Origin: Acetobacter cerevisiae
GTDB taxonomy: Bacteria > Pseudomonadota > Alphaproteobacteria > Acetobacterales > Acetobacteraceae
DNA: 61,112 bases
Direction of reading: 5' to 3'
Assembly: GCF_001580535.1 (NCBI RefSeq)
Contig: NZ_LHZA01000144.1
Span: 1 to 61,112, forward strand
The notes beneath the pieces were generated by a model. That model was not told the origin of the DNA and searched no databases. It saw only the letters and a list, made by a program, of their open reading frames with translations. Numbering within the stretch: position 1 is the stretch's first letter; each line of letters starts with the position of its first letter. A program made the position numbers and the translations under genes. Of this stretch, positions 16,916-28,154 are shown piece by piece.

Positions 16916-16986
16916 ATCACGCTTCCTCGTCAGCTTATAACGTCACATAAAAGAGATTATTATTTTTTTAAATCCTGAATTCCGGT

Positions 16987-19179
16987 GTGTCGGGAACTCT
17001 TAACGTAGACCCAGCCACCGTTAATACGATTTATATTCAGGACAATAACGTATTCCATACCGGCTCTGGCAGCACAAATAACGAGACGGCCGTTATTAAC
17101 GGTGTTTCACAAAACACCCATTTTGGCATTGCCGGCCTTGAGACAGCCCCGACCTCAGCTGCCTATACGGAAAACTCTGATGGGAGCTACACCCTCCAAA
17201 TCACCATGGCTGATGGCAGCGATCTGACCTATAAAAACCTTCATATGGCAGACGGCTACACACCGCCTGCAACGCTTGCCATCGTCCCGGATAGCAGCAG
17301 CTCCGGCTGGGATGTTGAAGATACGTCCTCCGCTGCACCAACCGGCGGGTATACGGACAACGACCTGCACCAGCAGATGGCGGCCGTCGCCACAAGTTCA
17401 ACAGCTGCCGGTGGGGATACGTCCCAGTACAGCAGCGCTGCCACAAGCTTCCACCAGCACGACATGTCCTGGCGCTGGACAGGTAGCACAGGCGGTGACT
17501 GGAATGATCCGGCAAACTGGACGCTCTATGACAGCACCAATAATGTCGTCGATACCTCCAACATGGGCAGCACAGCTATCCCGCAACTGGAGCAGAATGC
17601 TGACGTCAATATTGGCGATAGCAGCGGCAACTCGACGACGCCGATTACTGTTGTTGACAATGTTGCTGATTACAACCAGATCCGCAGCCTGAGTGTCTGG
17701 CAGAACGTAACTTTAAAAATTACCGCGCAGGCGGGCAACAATTACGTTGGCAATGTGTTTGCCACCGCCGGGTTTGAAAATAACGGTAATATTATTATTG
17801 ATACCCCCTCTGATGTTGAACTGGGTGGTGTCGCGATGAATCGTTCAAGCGGCACGATTACCATCATGAACAACCAGGGGAACGTGACGCTTGATAACGG
17901 CGAACTGGACAATGGTGGCACACTGAACCTGATCAATGCCTCACTGGGAACCGTGGACAAGCCTGTCTGGGTACAGGGCGGCACGGTCAACATGACCGGC
18001 AATAGCACAGTGTTTGCTCAGCCCGGGATCAGCTACAGCAGCGCAACCACTGTTAATGTTGATCCTTCTACGATCAATACAGTCTATATTGACGACAGTG
18101 GGGATAAGACGACCGCACAGAACGTGGTTGTAAACGGTGTTTCTGCTGATACGCGTTTTGGCATTGCAGACCTGACCGCGGCCCCTGTTTCTGCGACGTA
18201 TACACCCAACGCAGATAACTCTTCTTACACCCTGACCATCGGGCTCGCGAACGGGAAAAAAGTCACCTATGGCACCATTGTGCCGGCTGATGGTTACACG
18301 CCCACCTCTACCCAGATTGTGCAGGACGCCTCCAACAACGGATGGCTGATTGAAAATGCTGATACGGAGACCTGCTTCCTTCCTGGCAGCATGATCCGGA
18401 CGACCAGCGGGGAAATGCCGGTTGAAAATGTTACGCTGGGCACCCAGCTTGTTACGTTTGACTGGAAGAACGGTCGTGAAGTTATCCGCCCTGTTGTTTG
18501 GGTTGGCAAGGCACACAGCAGAGTGCTTACCGAGTTGCCGCATGATGAAGCTGGCTACCCTGTGCGTGTTCTGAAAAATGCTATTTCTGACGGCGTTCCT
18601 TACAAGGATATGCTGATTACGCCTGAACATTGCCTGTTCTTTGATGGGCACTTTGTGCCTGTGCGTATGCTGGTTAATGGTAAATCAATTTTCTACGACA
18701 CCAGCATTACTTCCTATGACTATTATCATGTGGAAACGGCAGAACATTCGGTGATCACTGCCGATGGGATGCTGACCGAAAGCTATCTGGATACCGGCAA
18801 CCGTTCTACCTTCCGCCAGGATGGCAAGGTCGCAGCACTTCGCGCTACCGGCGCACGGAGCTGGGACGCTGATGCCGCTGCACCGCTGTGCGTTGCCAGA
18901 AACTTTGTGGAATCCCTGTTCCGCACTCTGGAAGCGCGGGGAAATCAGGTCGAAAATTGTCAGACGCCGGCAGCAGGCCTGACGATGACGCATGATGCGG
19001 ATCTGCATCTGGTTATGGCAAATGGCGCTGTTATTCGCCCTGTCCGTCGCGATGGACAGGATTACAGCTTCATGATCCCGGCTGGCGTTGAGGCTGTCCG
19101 GATTGTCTCACGCGCAAGCCGCCCCAGTGATGTGATTGGCCCGTTTGTCGATGATGCCGGTATCTGGGCGTTGCTGTGA
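16987..19179 (+). CDS. Hint-domain repeat protein, probably missing its native 5' end
   Basis: A 730-residue Thr/Asn/Ser-rich protein. Residues about 6-113 and 357-458 are two copies of one module (NVDPxTxNTxYI ... GYTP ... GW), separated by beta-helix-like low-complexity sequence. A Hint_2 domain runs from about residue 460 (ETCFLPGSMIRTTSGEMPV) with Cys463 and the TPEH motif at 545-548, features of self-cleaving Hint domains. Proteins of this build in acetic acid bacteria are presumed secreted or surface-linked. Here there is no signal peptide: the frame opens with GTG in mid-module, directly after an AT-rich junction with the recombinase gene, and no ribosome binding site is evident. It is probably 5'-truncated. 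Confidence 0.75.
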   Translation: MSGTLNVDPATVNTIYIQDNNVFHTGSGSTNNETAVINGVSQNTHFGIAGLETAPTSAAYTENSDGSYTLQITMADGSDLTYKNLHMADGYTPPATLAIVPDSSSSGWDVEDTSSAAPTGGYTDNDLHQQMAAVATSSTAAGGDTSQYSSAATSFHQHDMSWRWTGSTGGDWNDPANWTLYDSTNNVVDTSNMGSTAIPQLEQNADVNIGDSSGNSTTPITVVDNVADYNQIRSLSVWQNVTLKITAQAGNNYVGNVFATAGFENNGNIIIDTPSDVELGGVAMNRSSGTITIMNNQGNVTLDNGELDNGGTLNLINASLGTVDKPVWVQGGTVNMTGNSTVFAQPGISYSSATTVNVDPSTINTVYIDDSGDKTTAQNVVVNGVSADTRFGIADLTAAPVSATYTPNADNSSYTLTIGLANGKKVTYGTIVPADGYTPTSTQIVQDASNNGWLIENADTETCFLPGSMIRTTSGEMPVENVTLGTQLVTFDWKNGREVIRPVVWVGKAHSRVLTELPHDEAGYPVRVLKNAISDGVPYKDMLITPEHCLFFDGHFVPVRMLVNGKSIFYDTSITSYDYYHVETAEHSVITADGMLTESYLDTGNRSTFRQDGKVAALRATGARSWDADAAAPLCVARNFVESLFRTLEARGNQVENCQTPAAGLTMTHDADLHLVMANGAVIRPVRRDGQDYSFMIPAGVEAVRIVSRASRPSDVIGPFVDDAGIWALL

Positions 19180-19427
19180 GTTCCATCCACTTCATGAGCA
19201 GCAAAATGCAGAACCAGATTACCACGTATCTGAATGATGCGGGTCTGGACGGCTGGCATGCAGCGAACGGCCAGAGCGAAACGATCTGGACAAACGGTAA
19301 CGCCCTGCTTCCGCTGTCTGAACAGACAGACGGCAGAATGGGTCTGCTGATCATCACGGCTCTGCCGGCTGAAAACTATGGTGTTGATGCTGAACAGACG
19401 GCCGCTGTGAAAAAGCTTTCTGCCTGA
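19176..19427 (+). CDS. Small protein coupled to the Hint-domain gene, 83 aa
   Basis: It begins with GTG overlapping the stop of the Hint gene (GTGA), which implies translational coupling. The product contains MQNQITTYLNDAGLDGWHAA and GLLIITALPAENYGVDAEQ, and is acidic and soluble-looking. No family was recognised. A strong terminator follows 20 bases after the stop, so the pair forms a closed unit. The small protein could be a chaperone or partner for the large one, by position only. Confidence 0.65.
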   Translation: MSSIHFMSSKMQNQITTYLNDAGLDGWHAANGQSETIWTNGNALLPLSEQTDGRMGLLIITALPAENYGVDAEQTAAVKKLSA

Positions 19428-19447
19428 TTTTTCTGCATACTCTAATG

Positions 19448-19486
19448 AAAGGCACCATTCTTTGCGGAATGGTGCCTTTTTTCTTT
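19448..19486 (+). terminator. Rho-independent terminator
   Basis: AAAGGCACCATTC and GAATGGTGCCTTT form a perfect stem around TTTGCG, followed by a T run. It ends the Hint/small-protein unit. The convergent TonB receptor gene ends shortly afterwards and may share it. Confidence 0.93.
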
Positions 19487-19504
19487 GTGCTTCCTGGACT
19501 GGCT

Positions 19505-21778
19505 TTACAGGTCAAACCGGGCGTTGAGATAGACGCTTCTGGGGGCGCCGACGAAGAAGTAGTCGGAGGCCAGAACGCCCCAGTAGTGGGTGTTGGCGAC
19601 GTTATCCAGTTCTGCCCGGAAGGTTACACGGTGTTTGCCGATATGTGTGCGGTAGCTGGCCCGCAGGTTGAGCAGGGTGTAGCCGGGGATGTGATAGACG
19701 TTCATGGCGTCCCCCCACATTCTGCCGGTGTAATGCACCTCGGCTGAGGCAGACAGGCCCGGCACGGCCTGAATGTTGTTTGTGAGCGTAAACATGTTCT
19801 GGAACGTGGGAATAGCTTCCGCCGTGTTGCCCTGAATGGAGGGATCGGTTTTTTTGTATTTTGAGGCCTCGATCCCCAGACTATCCGTCACCACAAAGCC
19901 GAGTGGCAGATCCACGTGGCCGTTCAGTTCAAACCCCTGATAAACCTGCGTGCCGCTTGAAACATAGTAATTGTCGGCATTGGCATATTGCGCGCCGCGC
20001 GTGATGCGATAGAGCGCGCCGGTCAGATCCCACGTGCGGCGGGTGATTTTGGCCCCGACTTCCACCTGATCGGACCGGATGGGTGGGAGCGTCTGGCGGG
20101 CGTTTTTATAGGTATCACCAACCGTGCCGCCATTTTCCAGAGCCTGAACATAGCTGGCATAGACTGTCATGTTCCGAACAGGATGGTAGAGCAGCGCCAC
20201 CGTGGGGGTGACGGGATTGACCTTGTAGGTCGTTCGGACATCCGCAGCGCTATAGCTGTTCTGCTGGAAATTGGTGTAGCGCACCCCGGCCAGCAGAGAC
20301 CATTGGGGCGTGAACGTGACTGTATCACTCAGGAACAGACCGACCTGATCTGACCGGTAATTCCGGTAAACGGGAGACTCGTTATTGACGTTCCACGACC
20401 GGGGGATAATCGGCGCGTACATGTTCTGGGAGCCAATATTCACATACTCGCTGTTGGTGGGGAGATATTTGGTCAGCCCCTGCCATGTGGCCCCGAGTGT
20501 CACGTCATGTTTGACAAAGCCGGTGTGAAAACTGCCCTCCAGAATACCCTGCGCCTGATTATAGTCGGACCAGCTGCGCGGGTCTGTGGACAGGTAGGAG
20601 TCATAATCCCCTGCCCTGTTATTGAGCGACATCCATTCGCTCTGATAGGAGCGCCAGTCCTGACTGTGGCTGTAATCCACACGGAATTTCCAGTTGTTGC
20701 TGATGTCCCACTTCAGGCCGGTTGTCAGAAACAGCACATGCGATGTGAACATGGAACCCGGATAGGCGTTCAGGTTTTTATTACCGCTGATGGGGTCAGG
20801 CAGTTTGTTTGAGGGGTAGGTTGTGGGGTCGATAAAGAAATCCTGCACCAGCCCGCGTATTTTTCTGTCCTGATAAATGGCATCGGCGGTCCAGAGCAGG
20901 TTTTTGGTAATGCGGGCATCCACGCCCAGAGAACCGGAATAGCGCTCCACGTGGGAGCCATTATAGGTCTCGCCTTTTTCATGCGTCAGGTTCAGGCGGT
21001 ATCCGAACACCTTGTTGAACAGGCGGCCGCCAGTATCGATATGCTCACTGGCAATCGCGCCTGAACTATACCCGGCATCGACCTCGAACGTGCGATGTTC
21101 CGTGGGCTTTTTGGTCTGGTAGTTGATGATGCCGCCCGGCGCGTTGAAACCATACATATAGCCGGATGCGCCTTTGAGAAGCTGGACGTTTTCAAAACTT
21201 TCAAGCGGCAGCTCAACCGTTGTCATATAGAAGGGCGAGCCGTTGATCTTGTAGCCGTTATAATCATCCAGCGGCACGCCGCGCACCGTCACGCTGTAAG
21301 CGTTGAAGGAATAGGTATCCCCATTGGTGACGACAGACGCATCCTGAGACAGCAGGCGGGACAGGGATTTCACCTGTCGTTCCTGTATTTCCGCACTGGT
21401 GATGGTGCGAATGGAAAAGGGCGTATCCAGCGGCCTCTTGCTGCCCAGTGCTCCGCCAGAGAAGGCCGGGGTTGCGGTGCCATGCACATCCAGCTCTTCC
21501 CGCCTGGCAATTTGCGGTTTTCCGGGTGCGGTTGGAGCCGTTTGCACCGGAGCGGACGGGGATTTACCCGGCTGCGTCTGAGCAGAGTGGGGCTTATGGG
21601 CCTGCTGGGTGACCGGTTGCTGGTGGGGCGTGGCTGAGGTCTTTTTCTTTGCAGCAGTGCGGATTTCTGCGGGCGTTTTGGCGGCCGTTTCCTGCGCGTG
21701 CGCCATGACCATGCCCATGCCCATCCCGCAAGACGATACAGCAGTTCCAATTAAAACGAAACGTCTTGGTGATATCAT
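19505..21778 (-). CDS. TonB-dependent siderophore receptor
   Basis: A 757-residue outer-membrane receptor. After the signal peptide comes a Thr/Lys/Pro/Gln-rich linker of about 70 residues. The plug domain at about 110-240 contains TPFSIRTITSAEIQER, SVTVRGVPLDDYNGY and GASGYMYGFNAPGGIINY, the pattern of ferric-siderophore receptors (FhuE/FpvA type). The beta-barrel ends VYLNARFDL with a terminal hydrophobic signature. It should import a ferric siderophore with TonB-ExbBD energy. No siderophore biosynthesis or ABC transporter gene is beside it. An ACGAT/ATCGT inverted repeat lies about 110 bases upstream, but a clear Fur box was not identified. Confidence 0.92.
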   Translation of the reverse strand: MISPRRFVLIGTAVSSCGMGMGMVMAHAQETAAKTPAEIRTAAKKKTSATPHQQPVTQQAHKPHSAQTQPGKSPSAPVQTAPTAPGKPQIARREELDVHGTATPAFSGGALGSKRPLDTPFSIRTITSAEIQERQVKSLSRLLSQDASVVTNGDTYSFNAYSVTVRGVPLDDYNGYKINGSPFYMTTVELPLESFENVQLLKGASGYMYGFNAPGGIINYQTKKPTEHRTFEVDAGYSSGAIASEHIDTGGRLFNKVFGYRLNLTHEKGETYNGSHVERYSGSLGVDARITKNLLWTADAIYQDRKIRGLVQDFFIDPTTYPSNKLPDPISGNKNLNAYPGSMFTSHVLFLTTGLKWDISNNWKFRVDYSHSQDWRSYQSEWMSLNNRAGDYDSYLSTDPRSWSDYNQAQGILEGSFHTGFVKHDVTLGATWQGLTKYLPTNSEYVNIGSQNMYAPIIPRSWNVNNESPVYRNYRSDQVGLFLSDTVTFTPQWSLLAGVRYTNFQQNSYSAADVRTTYKVNPVTPTVALLYHPVRNMTVYASYVQALENGGTVGDTYKNARQTLPPIRSDQVEVGAKITRRTWDLTGALYRITRGAQYANADNYYVSSGTQVYQGFELNGHVDLPLGFVVTDSLGIEASKYKKTDPSIQGNTAEAIPTFQNMFTLTNNIQAVPGLSASAEVHYTGRMWGDAMNVYHIPGYTLLNLRASYRTHIGKHRVTFRAELDNVANTHYWGVLASDYFFVGAPRSVYLNARFDL

Positions 21779-22128
21779 TATAGCACGACCATGTTTAGTG
21801 TATTGAAGGTCTGAGATATCGGGAACAATTCACATCGTCAATCCGCATATAACGTTTCGTATCTTTATTTTTGTGTTATCTATTTAATACGATTTATATC
21901 GTGATATTAGCCCGCAGCACGAGCCTCGGCACATCCCCCGCAGAACTGGCGGCGGCACTGGCGCTTACGGGACCAAGCGGGAATTTGGGAGGAACGGGAC
22001 GCCGTCTGGCAGTCCCATAGGGAAGAGGCGTGACACCTTAACGTGAAAGCCTGTGGAGGCAGAGCGGTCTCCCCTGCCCCGGGCTGTGGTGTTTGTGCGC
22101 TGGGTCTTACTACCAGAGCGGAATGAAC
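21779..22128. other. Intergenic region between siderophore receptor and aspartate decarboxylase
   Basis: The first 120 bases are AT-rich and probably hold the receptor promoter (read on the minus strand), including an ACGAT-TTAT-ATCGT inverted repeat at 21889-21902. The remaining GC-rich 225 bases show no gene or strong structure that I can name. Confidence 0.5.
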
Positions 22129-23820
<1,692 letters not shown>

Positions 23821-23885
23821 CTACCTTTATAGTCAGATAAGGGGTGTGAGAGATCTGCGGGTCTCAGCGTTGTGATGAACGGCTT

Positions 23886-24824
23886 TCAGCGTTTGGGGGC
23901 TGCTCGGACTTTTTTCAGACTCTGGGTGATCCACCCATAGCCGCTGACCAATACCAGTCCGGCCACAACCAGCACCGCGCCGGTGACAAAGCCCGGCTCC
24001 ACCGGCTCATGCAGCAACACGGCCCCCAGCACCACGCCGAATAAAGGCGTCATGAAAGACAGCACGCCAATGCGGGAGGCCTGGTAATGCCGCAGGAGCC
24101 AGAACCACAGCAGGAACGCGATGAAGGAGAGGACGAGCACCTGATAGCCCAGACTAAGCAGCAGGATGGGCGTGACAGTAAAAGCCGTCTGATGGAACAA
24201 TATCGCCATAGGAAGCAGCAGCACGCAGGCCCCCACAAGCTGGTAGAGCAGCGTTTGTTTGGCGGGCAGACGTGCCAGAGAGGACATGCGGATAACAACC
24301 GTCGTGACACCCCAGCTTGCCCCGGCCAGCAGAGCCAGCGCATCCCCCAGCAGGGGCAGACCCGCGCCCTGCCCTGCCCCGGCGGAATGCCCGAGAAAGG
24401 CGGTGCCGATGCCGCCAAACGCCAGCAGGATACCCGCCCACTGGAGCGGAGCCATGCGTTCTGACGTTTCCATAAAATGCAGGATGAGGGCTGTGAAAAT
24501 GGGGGCTGTATACAGGAACACAACCGAGCGTGAGGCTGAGGTGTAACGCAGCGCCTGCCCTAAAAACAGATATTCCAGAAAGAACAGCACGCCCACGGCC
24601 AGACCGGGCTTCCATGTCTGGGCCAGTTGCACCAGACGTTCCCGCCGGAAGAGCATGAGGACCACCACCAGCACGGCTGCCAGACCGGAGCGCAGCGCGA
24701 TTTGCAGGATGGGGGCCATGTCCTGCGCCGAGGCTTTGAGCGCCACCTGTTGCAGCCCGAAACAGAAACACAGGCCGACCATCAGGCTGGTGGCTTTTGC
24801 ATCCAGCGGCTTGCGCGTGTTCAT
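23886..24824 (-). CDS. EamA/DMT-family transporter
   Basis: A 312-residue inner-membrane protein with about ten transmembrane helices in two EamA repeats. Recognisable parts are LMVGLCFCFGLQQVALK, the first-repeat helix pair around TSASRSVVFLYTAPIFTALI, and the second-repeat GVLSFMTPLFGVVLGAVLLHEP. EamA proteins export amino acids, metabolites or drugs; the substrate is unknown here. The ATG at 24824 begins MNTRKPLDAK with AAGGGA upstream. It lies upstream of, and in the same direction as, the aspartate decarboxylase, with 131 bases between them. Confidence 0.88.
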   Translation of the reverse strand: MNTRKPLDAKATSLMVGLCFCFGLQQVALKASAQDMAPILQIALRSGLAAVLVVVLMLFRRERLVQLAQTWKPGLAVGVLFFLEYLFLGQALRYTSASRSVVFLYTAPIFTALILHFMETSERMAPLQWAGILLAFGGIGTAFLGHSAGAGQGAGLPLLGDALALLAGASWGVTTVVIRMSSLARLPAKQTLLYQLVGACVLLLPMAILFHQTAFTVTPILLLSLGYQVLVLSFIAFLLWFWLLRHYQASRIGVLSFMTPLFGVVLGAVLLHEPVEPGFVTGAVLVVAGLVLVSGYGWITQSLKKVRAAPKR

Positions 24825-24935
24825 GCTTGTTTGTCCCTTTCTGCCCGCAATATGGCGCACCCTATGCAGCATGTACGGGCGGGGCGAAAGAGAAGATTTA
24901 TCCTGCGTGAAACAAAGGGTCTGCGGTGTGTTGGG

Positions 24936-26600
24936 CTAGTGCGCGGGAGGCTTTTTCCAGTCCGGGTAAACGGCGTAAAATCTGTCCATCAGACTGTTCA
25001 GATCCTCCTGCGCAATGGGGGCAATCTGTTCATAAAGGAGCGCAGTCACGCCCTGACTGAGACGATAGGACGCGCCGATTTTCCGGTAGGCGTGACCAAT
25101 GCCGGTGCCGCTGAGAATCTCTGTGGCGGGGAGCGTAATCACCCGTTGTTCAGACGGGGCCAGATGCGTCTGCACGGGTGTGGTGACGACAAGATATCTG
25201 GCCCGCAGCAGACTGGGGTCAAAATGGTCGCGCAGATCAAGCTGCGAGATGCTGATCAGATGGAGTTTCTGGTCACCCAGTGTGTTCAGCATGCTCTCAT
25301 TCAGCACGGCGCTGGAACTGAGAACCGCGATGCTTCCACGCGGCTGATAGTCCCGCACAAGATCTGCTGTGAGGTTTTGATAAGCGGGGTAGTTTTCAAC
25401 CTGGAGGGGGTTTGTCTGCTCAGGCAGCAGGGCGTTCAGAACAAGCACGCGATACGGTGCCTGTGTAAACAGGGCGCAATACGTCGCCAGCCCGGAAAGC
25501 CCGAGTAGCGTGGTCCCATAGACTGTCTGGAGAGAGGCGCTGTGCAGCCTGCGTCCGGCAGCCAGCATGCCGTAGAGCGCGATGATCAGGCTCCAGAACG
25601 CAAAGGGAATAACGTGCTGGATGCCGGGGCTTTGGGTGCGGCAAAACAGGAAGAATGAGGTAAAAAGATTAAAGGCGGAAAACAGGACACAAAGTCTGAC
25701 GCGCCGGTCTTTTTCCTGACGCAGGCTGACCAGCCCGAAGACAAAAAAGGGCAGGATCAACGTGCCGGGTGCCTTGAGCGTTGTGACCACAGACGCGCTG
25801 AACGGCTTTTGGTAGCCATGATAGATGGTGGCGTAATCTGTCTGGAGAATTTTTCTCAAAAGGCCGAACTGGAACAGCAGAACCAGCGCAACGGCCGAGA
25901 GACCAGCAAAAGCAAAATGAGCCAGCAGGGTTTTGAGACGCTGCCTGTCATAGATTTTCTGAAACAGGGCGTAATTCAGAACTGGCAGAGAAAGAAACAG
26001 AGAGACGATGGTGTAGGCATACCAGCGCCGGAACAGAAAGGCGCCCCAGAGCAGAGTGCCCAGCCAGAGGGCCTTTCTGGCAGACTGTTTTGCAGAAAAA
26101 TCGGTTTTTAACGTGAGAAGGAGGGCCAGCTCTATGAAGGCAAGGCCGCCAATATCCACAAACCCGCGCAGGGTGGGTGCGATAAAAGCTACGGACGTAA
26201 GCGGGATAAGGCAGAGAAGACGTGTTTCCTGTCTGGTTGTTTGAGGGAAAATCGCCTTAAGAAGAGTGTTGAACAGAATAAGAGCTGGAAAAAAATAGAA
26301 CAGGAGAATGGAGAGGATATAAAACTGCCTGTGGAAGCCGGTAAGGTTGACAAACAAAGACGGGATTATGGCCGCCAGATAATTGTAATCCGCCTTCCAG
26401 ATAGACGAAAAAATCTTGAAAATCGGTTTTACGGGGCTTTGCGCAGCCAGCTCGTTGAGACGAACGGCACGGTCATAATAGGTGACGTAATCCCAGTAAT
26501 AGACGTTCTGTTCAAGGTGGATGTAGAGCAGAGCAATGAGTGAAAAAAATACCGCACATACCCCGTACCATGCGAGGGGAAACCGCCTGAAAAACTGCAT
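24936..26600 (-). CDS. Polytopic membrane protein, GT-C glycosyltransferase-like
   Basis: A 554-residue protein with about ten or eleven hydrophobic helices in the first 400 residues and a soluble C-terminal domain of about 150. The first helix is followed by an aromatic/acidic loop (NVYYWDYVTYYDRAVRLNE), resembling the catalytic loop of GT-C enzymes. The C-terminal domain contains GSIAVLSSSAVLNESML, a pattern seen in membrane proteins of surface-polysaccharide pathways. Substrate and acceptor are unknown, and no polysaccharide cluster surrounds it. GC is lower than in its neighbours. Confidence 0.65.
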   Translation of the reverse strand: MQFFRRFPLAWYGVCAVFFSLIALLYIHLEQNVYYWDYVTYYDRAVRLNELAAQSPVKPIFKIFSSIWKADYNYLAAIIPSLFVNLTGFHRQFYILSILLFYFFPALILFNTLLKAIFPQTTRQETRLLCLIPLTSVAFIAPTLRGFVDIGGLAFIELALLLTLKTDFSAKQSARKALWLGTLLWGAFLFRRWYAYTIVSLFLSLPVLNYALFQKIYDRQRLKTLLAHFAFAGLSAVALVLLFQFGLLRKILQTDYATIYHGYQKPFSASVVTTLKAPGTLILPFFVFGLVSLRQEKDRRVRLCVLFSAFNLFTSFFLFCRTQSPGIQHVIPFAFWSLIIALYGMLAAGRRLHSASLQTVYGTTLLGLSGLATYCALFTQAPYRVLVLNALLPEQTNPLQVENYPAYQNLTADLVRDYQPRGSIAVLSSSAVLNESMLNTLGDQKLHLISISQLDLRDHFDPSLLRARYLVVTTPVQTHLAPSEQRVITLPATEILSGTGIGHAYRKIGASYRLSQGVTALLYEQIAPIAQEDLNSLMDRFYAVYPDWKKPPAH

Positions 26601-26686
26601 TCTGTCTGAACCATGCTGAAATAGATCAGGTCAGCACGGGGACGTCTGCCTGAGATAATGCCCCGCTTTTAGGCACTTCCTCAGGG

Positions 26687-26722
26687 AAAAAACAGGGGGT
26701 GCACAAGACCCCCGTGTTTTTT
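26687..26722. terminator. Bidirectional terminator
   Basis: GGGGG and CCCCC form a stem around TGCACAAGA and are flanked by AAAAAACA on the left and TGTTTTTT on the right. It can therefore work in both directions. It overlaps the stop of the minus-strand AI-2E-family gene, which it most likely terminates. Confidence 0.85.
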
Positions 26723-27884
26723 ACAGCATGTCTTTTTCTTTTAACGGAGCAGAAAGGCGCGTGGCGACAGCCAGCAGAACGGCGGTGATGGGGGATGCGA
26801 AAATGAAGCCCCACATACCCAGAAACGCCCCGAAAATGGTTTGCGAAAGAATGGTGAGTGCGGGCGGCATGCTGACGGCGCGTTTCTGGATAAAGGGAGA
26901 CATGACGTAGCCTTCAAACGCCTGAATGACGCCATACAGGCCCAGCACCATCAGGGCTTCCTGCGTGCTGACGGACAGGCCAATGAGCAACGCCGGAATA
27001 GCGCCCACAAAGGCCCCCAGATACGGGATGAAGTTGGCTGTGCCCGCGATGAGGCCGAGGGGGAGCGCCAGCGGCATGCCAATGGCCCACAGGCCGAGCC
27101 AGGTCAGCACGCCCACCACCGTCATATCCAGCATCTGCCCCGCCACCCAGGCGGAGAGGGTATGCGCAATGGTTTGCAGCAGGGAGCGGACCAGCGGGCG
27201 ATGCCGTTCGGGCATCAGCCGCAGGATGCCATTGGCATAGAGGCGTGGGGAAAGCGCGAAATAGATCCCGGCAATGACAATGACCACCATCGTGCCGACG
27301 GAGCCGAAGGTGGACGTCAGCACATTGGTCATGGAGCCTGCAAAATCCAGCCCCGGTGCGCGGCTGCCGCCCCCGGTCTGGTTGCCGCCAAGTGATTGCG
27401 GGACGTGATCCAGAATGAGATGGCCGAACTGGCCGCTATTCAGCCGGTCATGCAACGTGCTGATCTGGGACACCAGAGCCGTGCGCAGGTGGCCGGCCTG
27501 CACCGTGAGTTCCGGCCCGAACACACGCACCAGCGCCGTGGCCGCCGCAGCCAGAGCCAGCACCATCAGCATGACGGACAGCCATTCCGGCAGGCGCAGC
27601 AGGTGCGTAATCCAGCGGGCCGCACCATGCAGCACCACGGCCACCAGTGCCGAGGCGCAGACAACCATCAGCACCGGGCCGCCTGTGCCGATAATCAGCC
27701 CCAGAACACCCAGCACGACGACAACCATCACCAGCCGGTAGAACCGGCCCAGCGTGTGCTCCAGCGCCTGCACGGCGGCGAGGGCTGTCGCTGGTTGAGA
27801 GGCGGTCGAGTGAGGTGGGTGCGAGTCGTGGGAAACGGAGGGGGCGCTTGCCGTGTCCGGGGTTTTTGTGGGGGGCGGCACCAT
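26721..27884 (-). CDS. AI-2E/PerM-family membrane transporter
   Basis: A 387-residue inner-membrane protein of the AI-2E (PerM/YdiK/TqsA) family. An N-terminal Pro/Ser/Thr-rich cytoplasmic stretch of about 35 residues precedes paired helices, then a periplasmic helix-rich segment and the family core (GLIAGTANFIPYLGAFVGAIPALLIG, shown in part by NFIPYLGAFVG). The C-terminal helices include FGAFLGMWGFIFASPITAVL. Substrates in this family are mixed, including AI-2 export and Na+/H+ exchange, so no specific cargo is claimed. The TetR gene at 28155 is transcribed divergently and is a candidate regulator. Confidence 0.88.
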   Translation of the reverse strand: MVPPPTKTPDTASAPSVSHDSHPPHSTASQPATALAAVQALEHTLGRFYRLVMVVVVLGVLGLIIGTGGPVLMVVCASALVAVVLHGAARWITHLLRLPEWLSVMLMVLALAAAATALVRVFGPELTVQAGHLRTALVSQISTLHDRLNSGQFGHLILDHVPQSLGGNQTGGGSRAPGLDFAGSMTNVLTSTFGSVGTMVVIVIAGIYFALSPRLYANGILRLMPERHRPLVRSLLQTIAHTLSAWVAGQMLDMTVVGVLTWLGLWAIGMPLALPLGLIAGTANFIPYLGAFVGAIPALLIGLSVSTQEALMVLGLYGVIQAFEGYVMSPFIQKRAVSMPPALTILSQTIFGAFLGMWGFIFASPITAVLLAVATRLSAPLKEKDML

Positions 27885-28154
27885 GACGTTCTGCTTCTCC
27901 TGCTGCCCCGCCCTGTTGCCGGGTGGTAGGCAGACTTGCGTGATCTTGCGCCGTTTTACCCGCAGGCACCAGCGGCCAAAGTTTCACACATGCGAGAAGG
28001 GGTGAGGACAGGCTTTATCAGCATGGCAGATCCGGGCATGATGGCAGACGGACTGGCTTTCATCTTGTCTTTCACGCCAAAAAAGGCGAGACAACAGCGT
28101 ACCGCCAGCCATTGATACGCCTTTCCCCGTCCGCTCTTTGAGGCCCGTTGCTTT

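Noticed and set aside
14504..16920. tRNA-Arg as the integration site of a recombinase-bearing island
   Set aside because: No repeat of the tRNA 3' end was seen before or after the recombinase, the enzyme is a resolvase-type rather than a tyrosine integrase, and bfd and dps lie between them.
16041..16990. Hin-like invertible segment with paired crossover sites around the recombinase
   Set aside because: The 24-base palindrome at 16083 has no second copy near 16916-16990 or elsewhere that I could find, so inversion cannot be claimed from this window.
21840..21905. Fur box upstream of the siderophore receptor
   Set aside because: An ACGAT/ATCGT dyad is present, but nothing close to the 19-base Fur consensus could be read.
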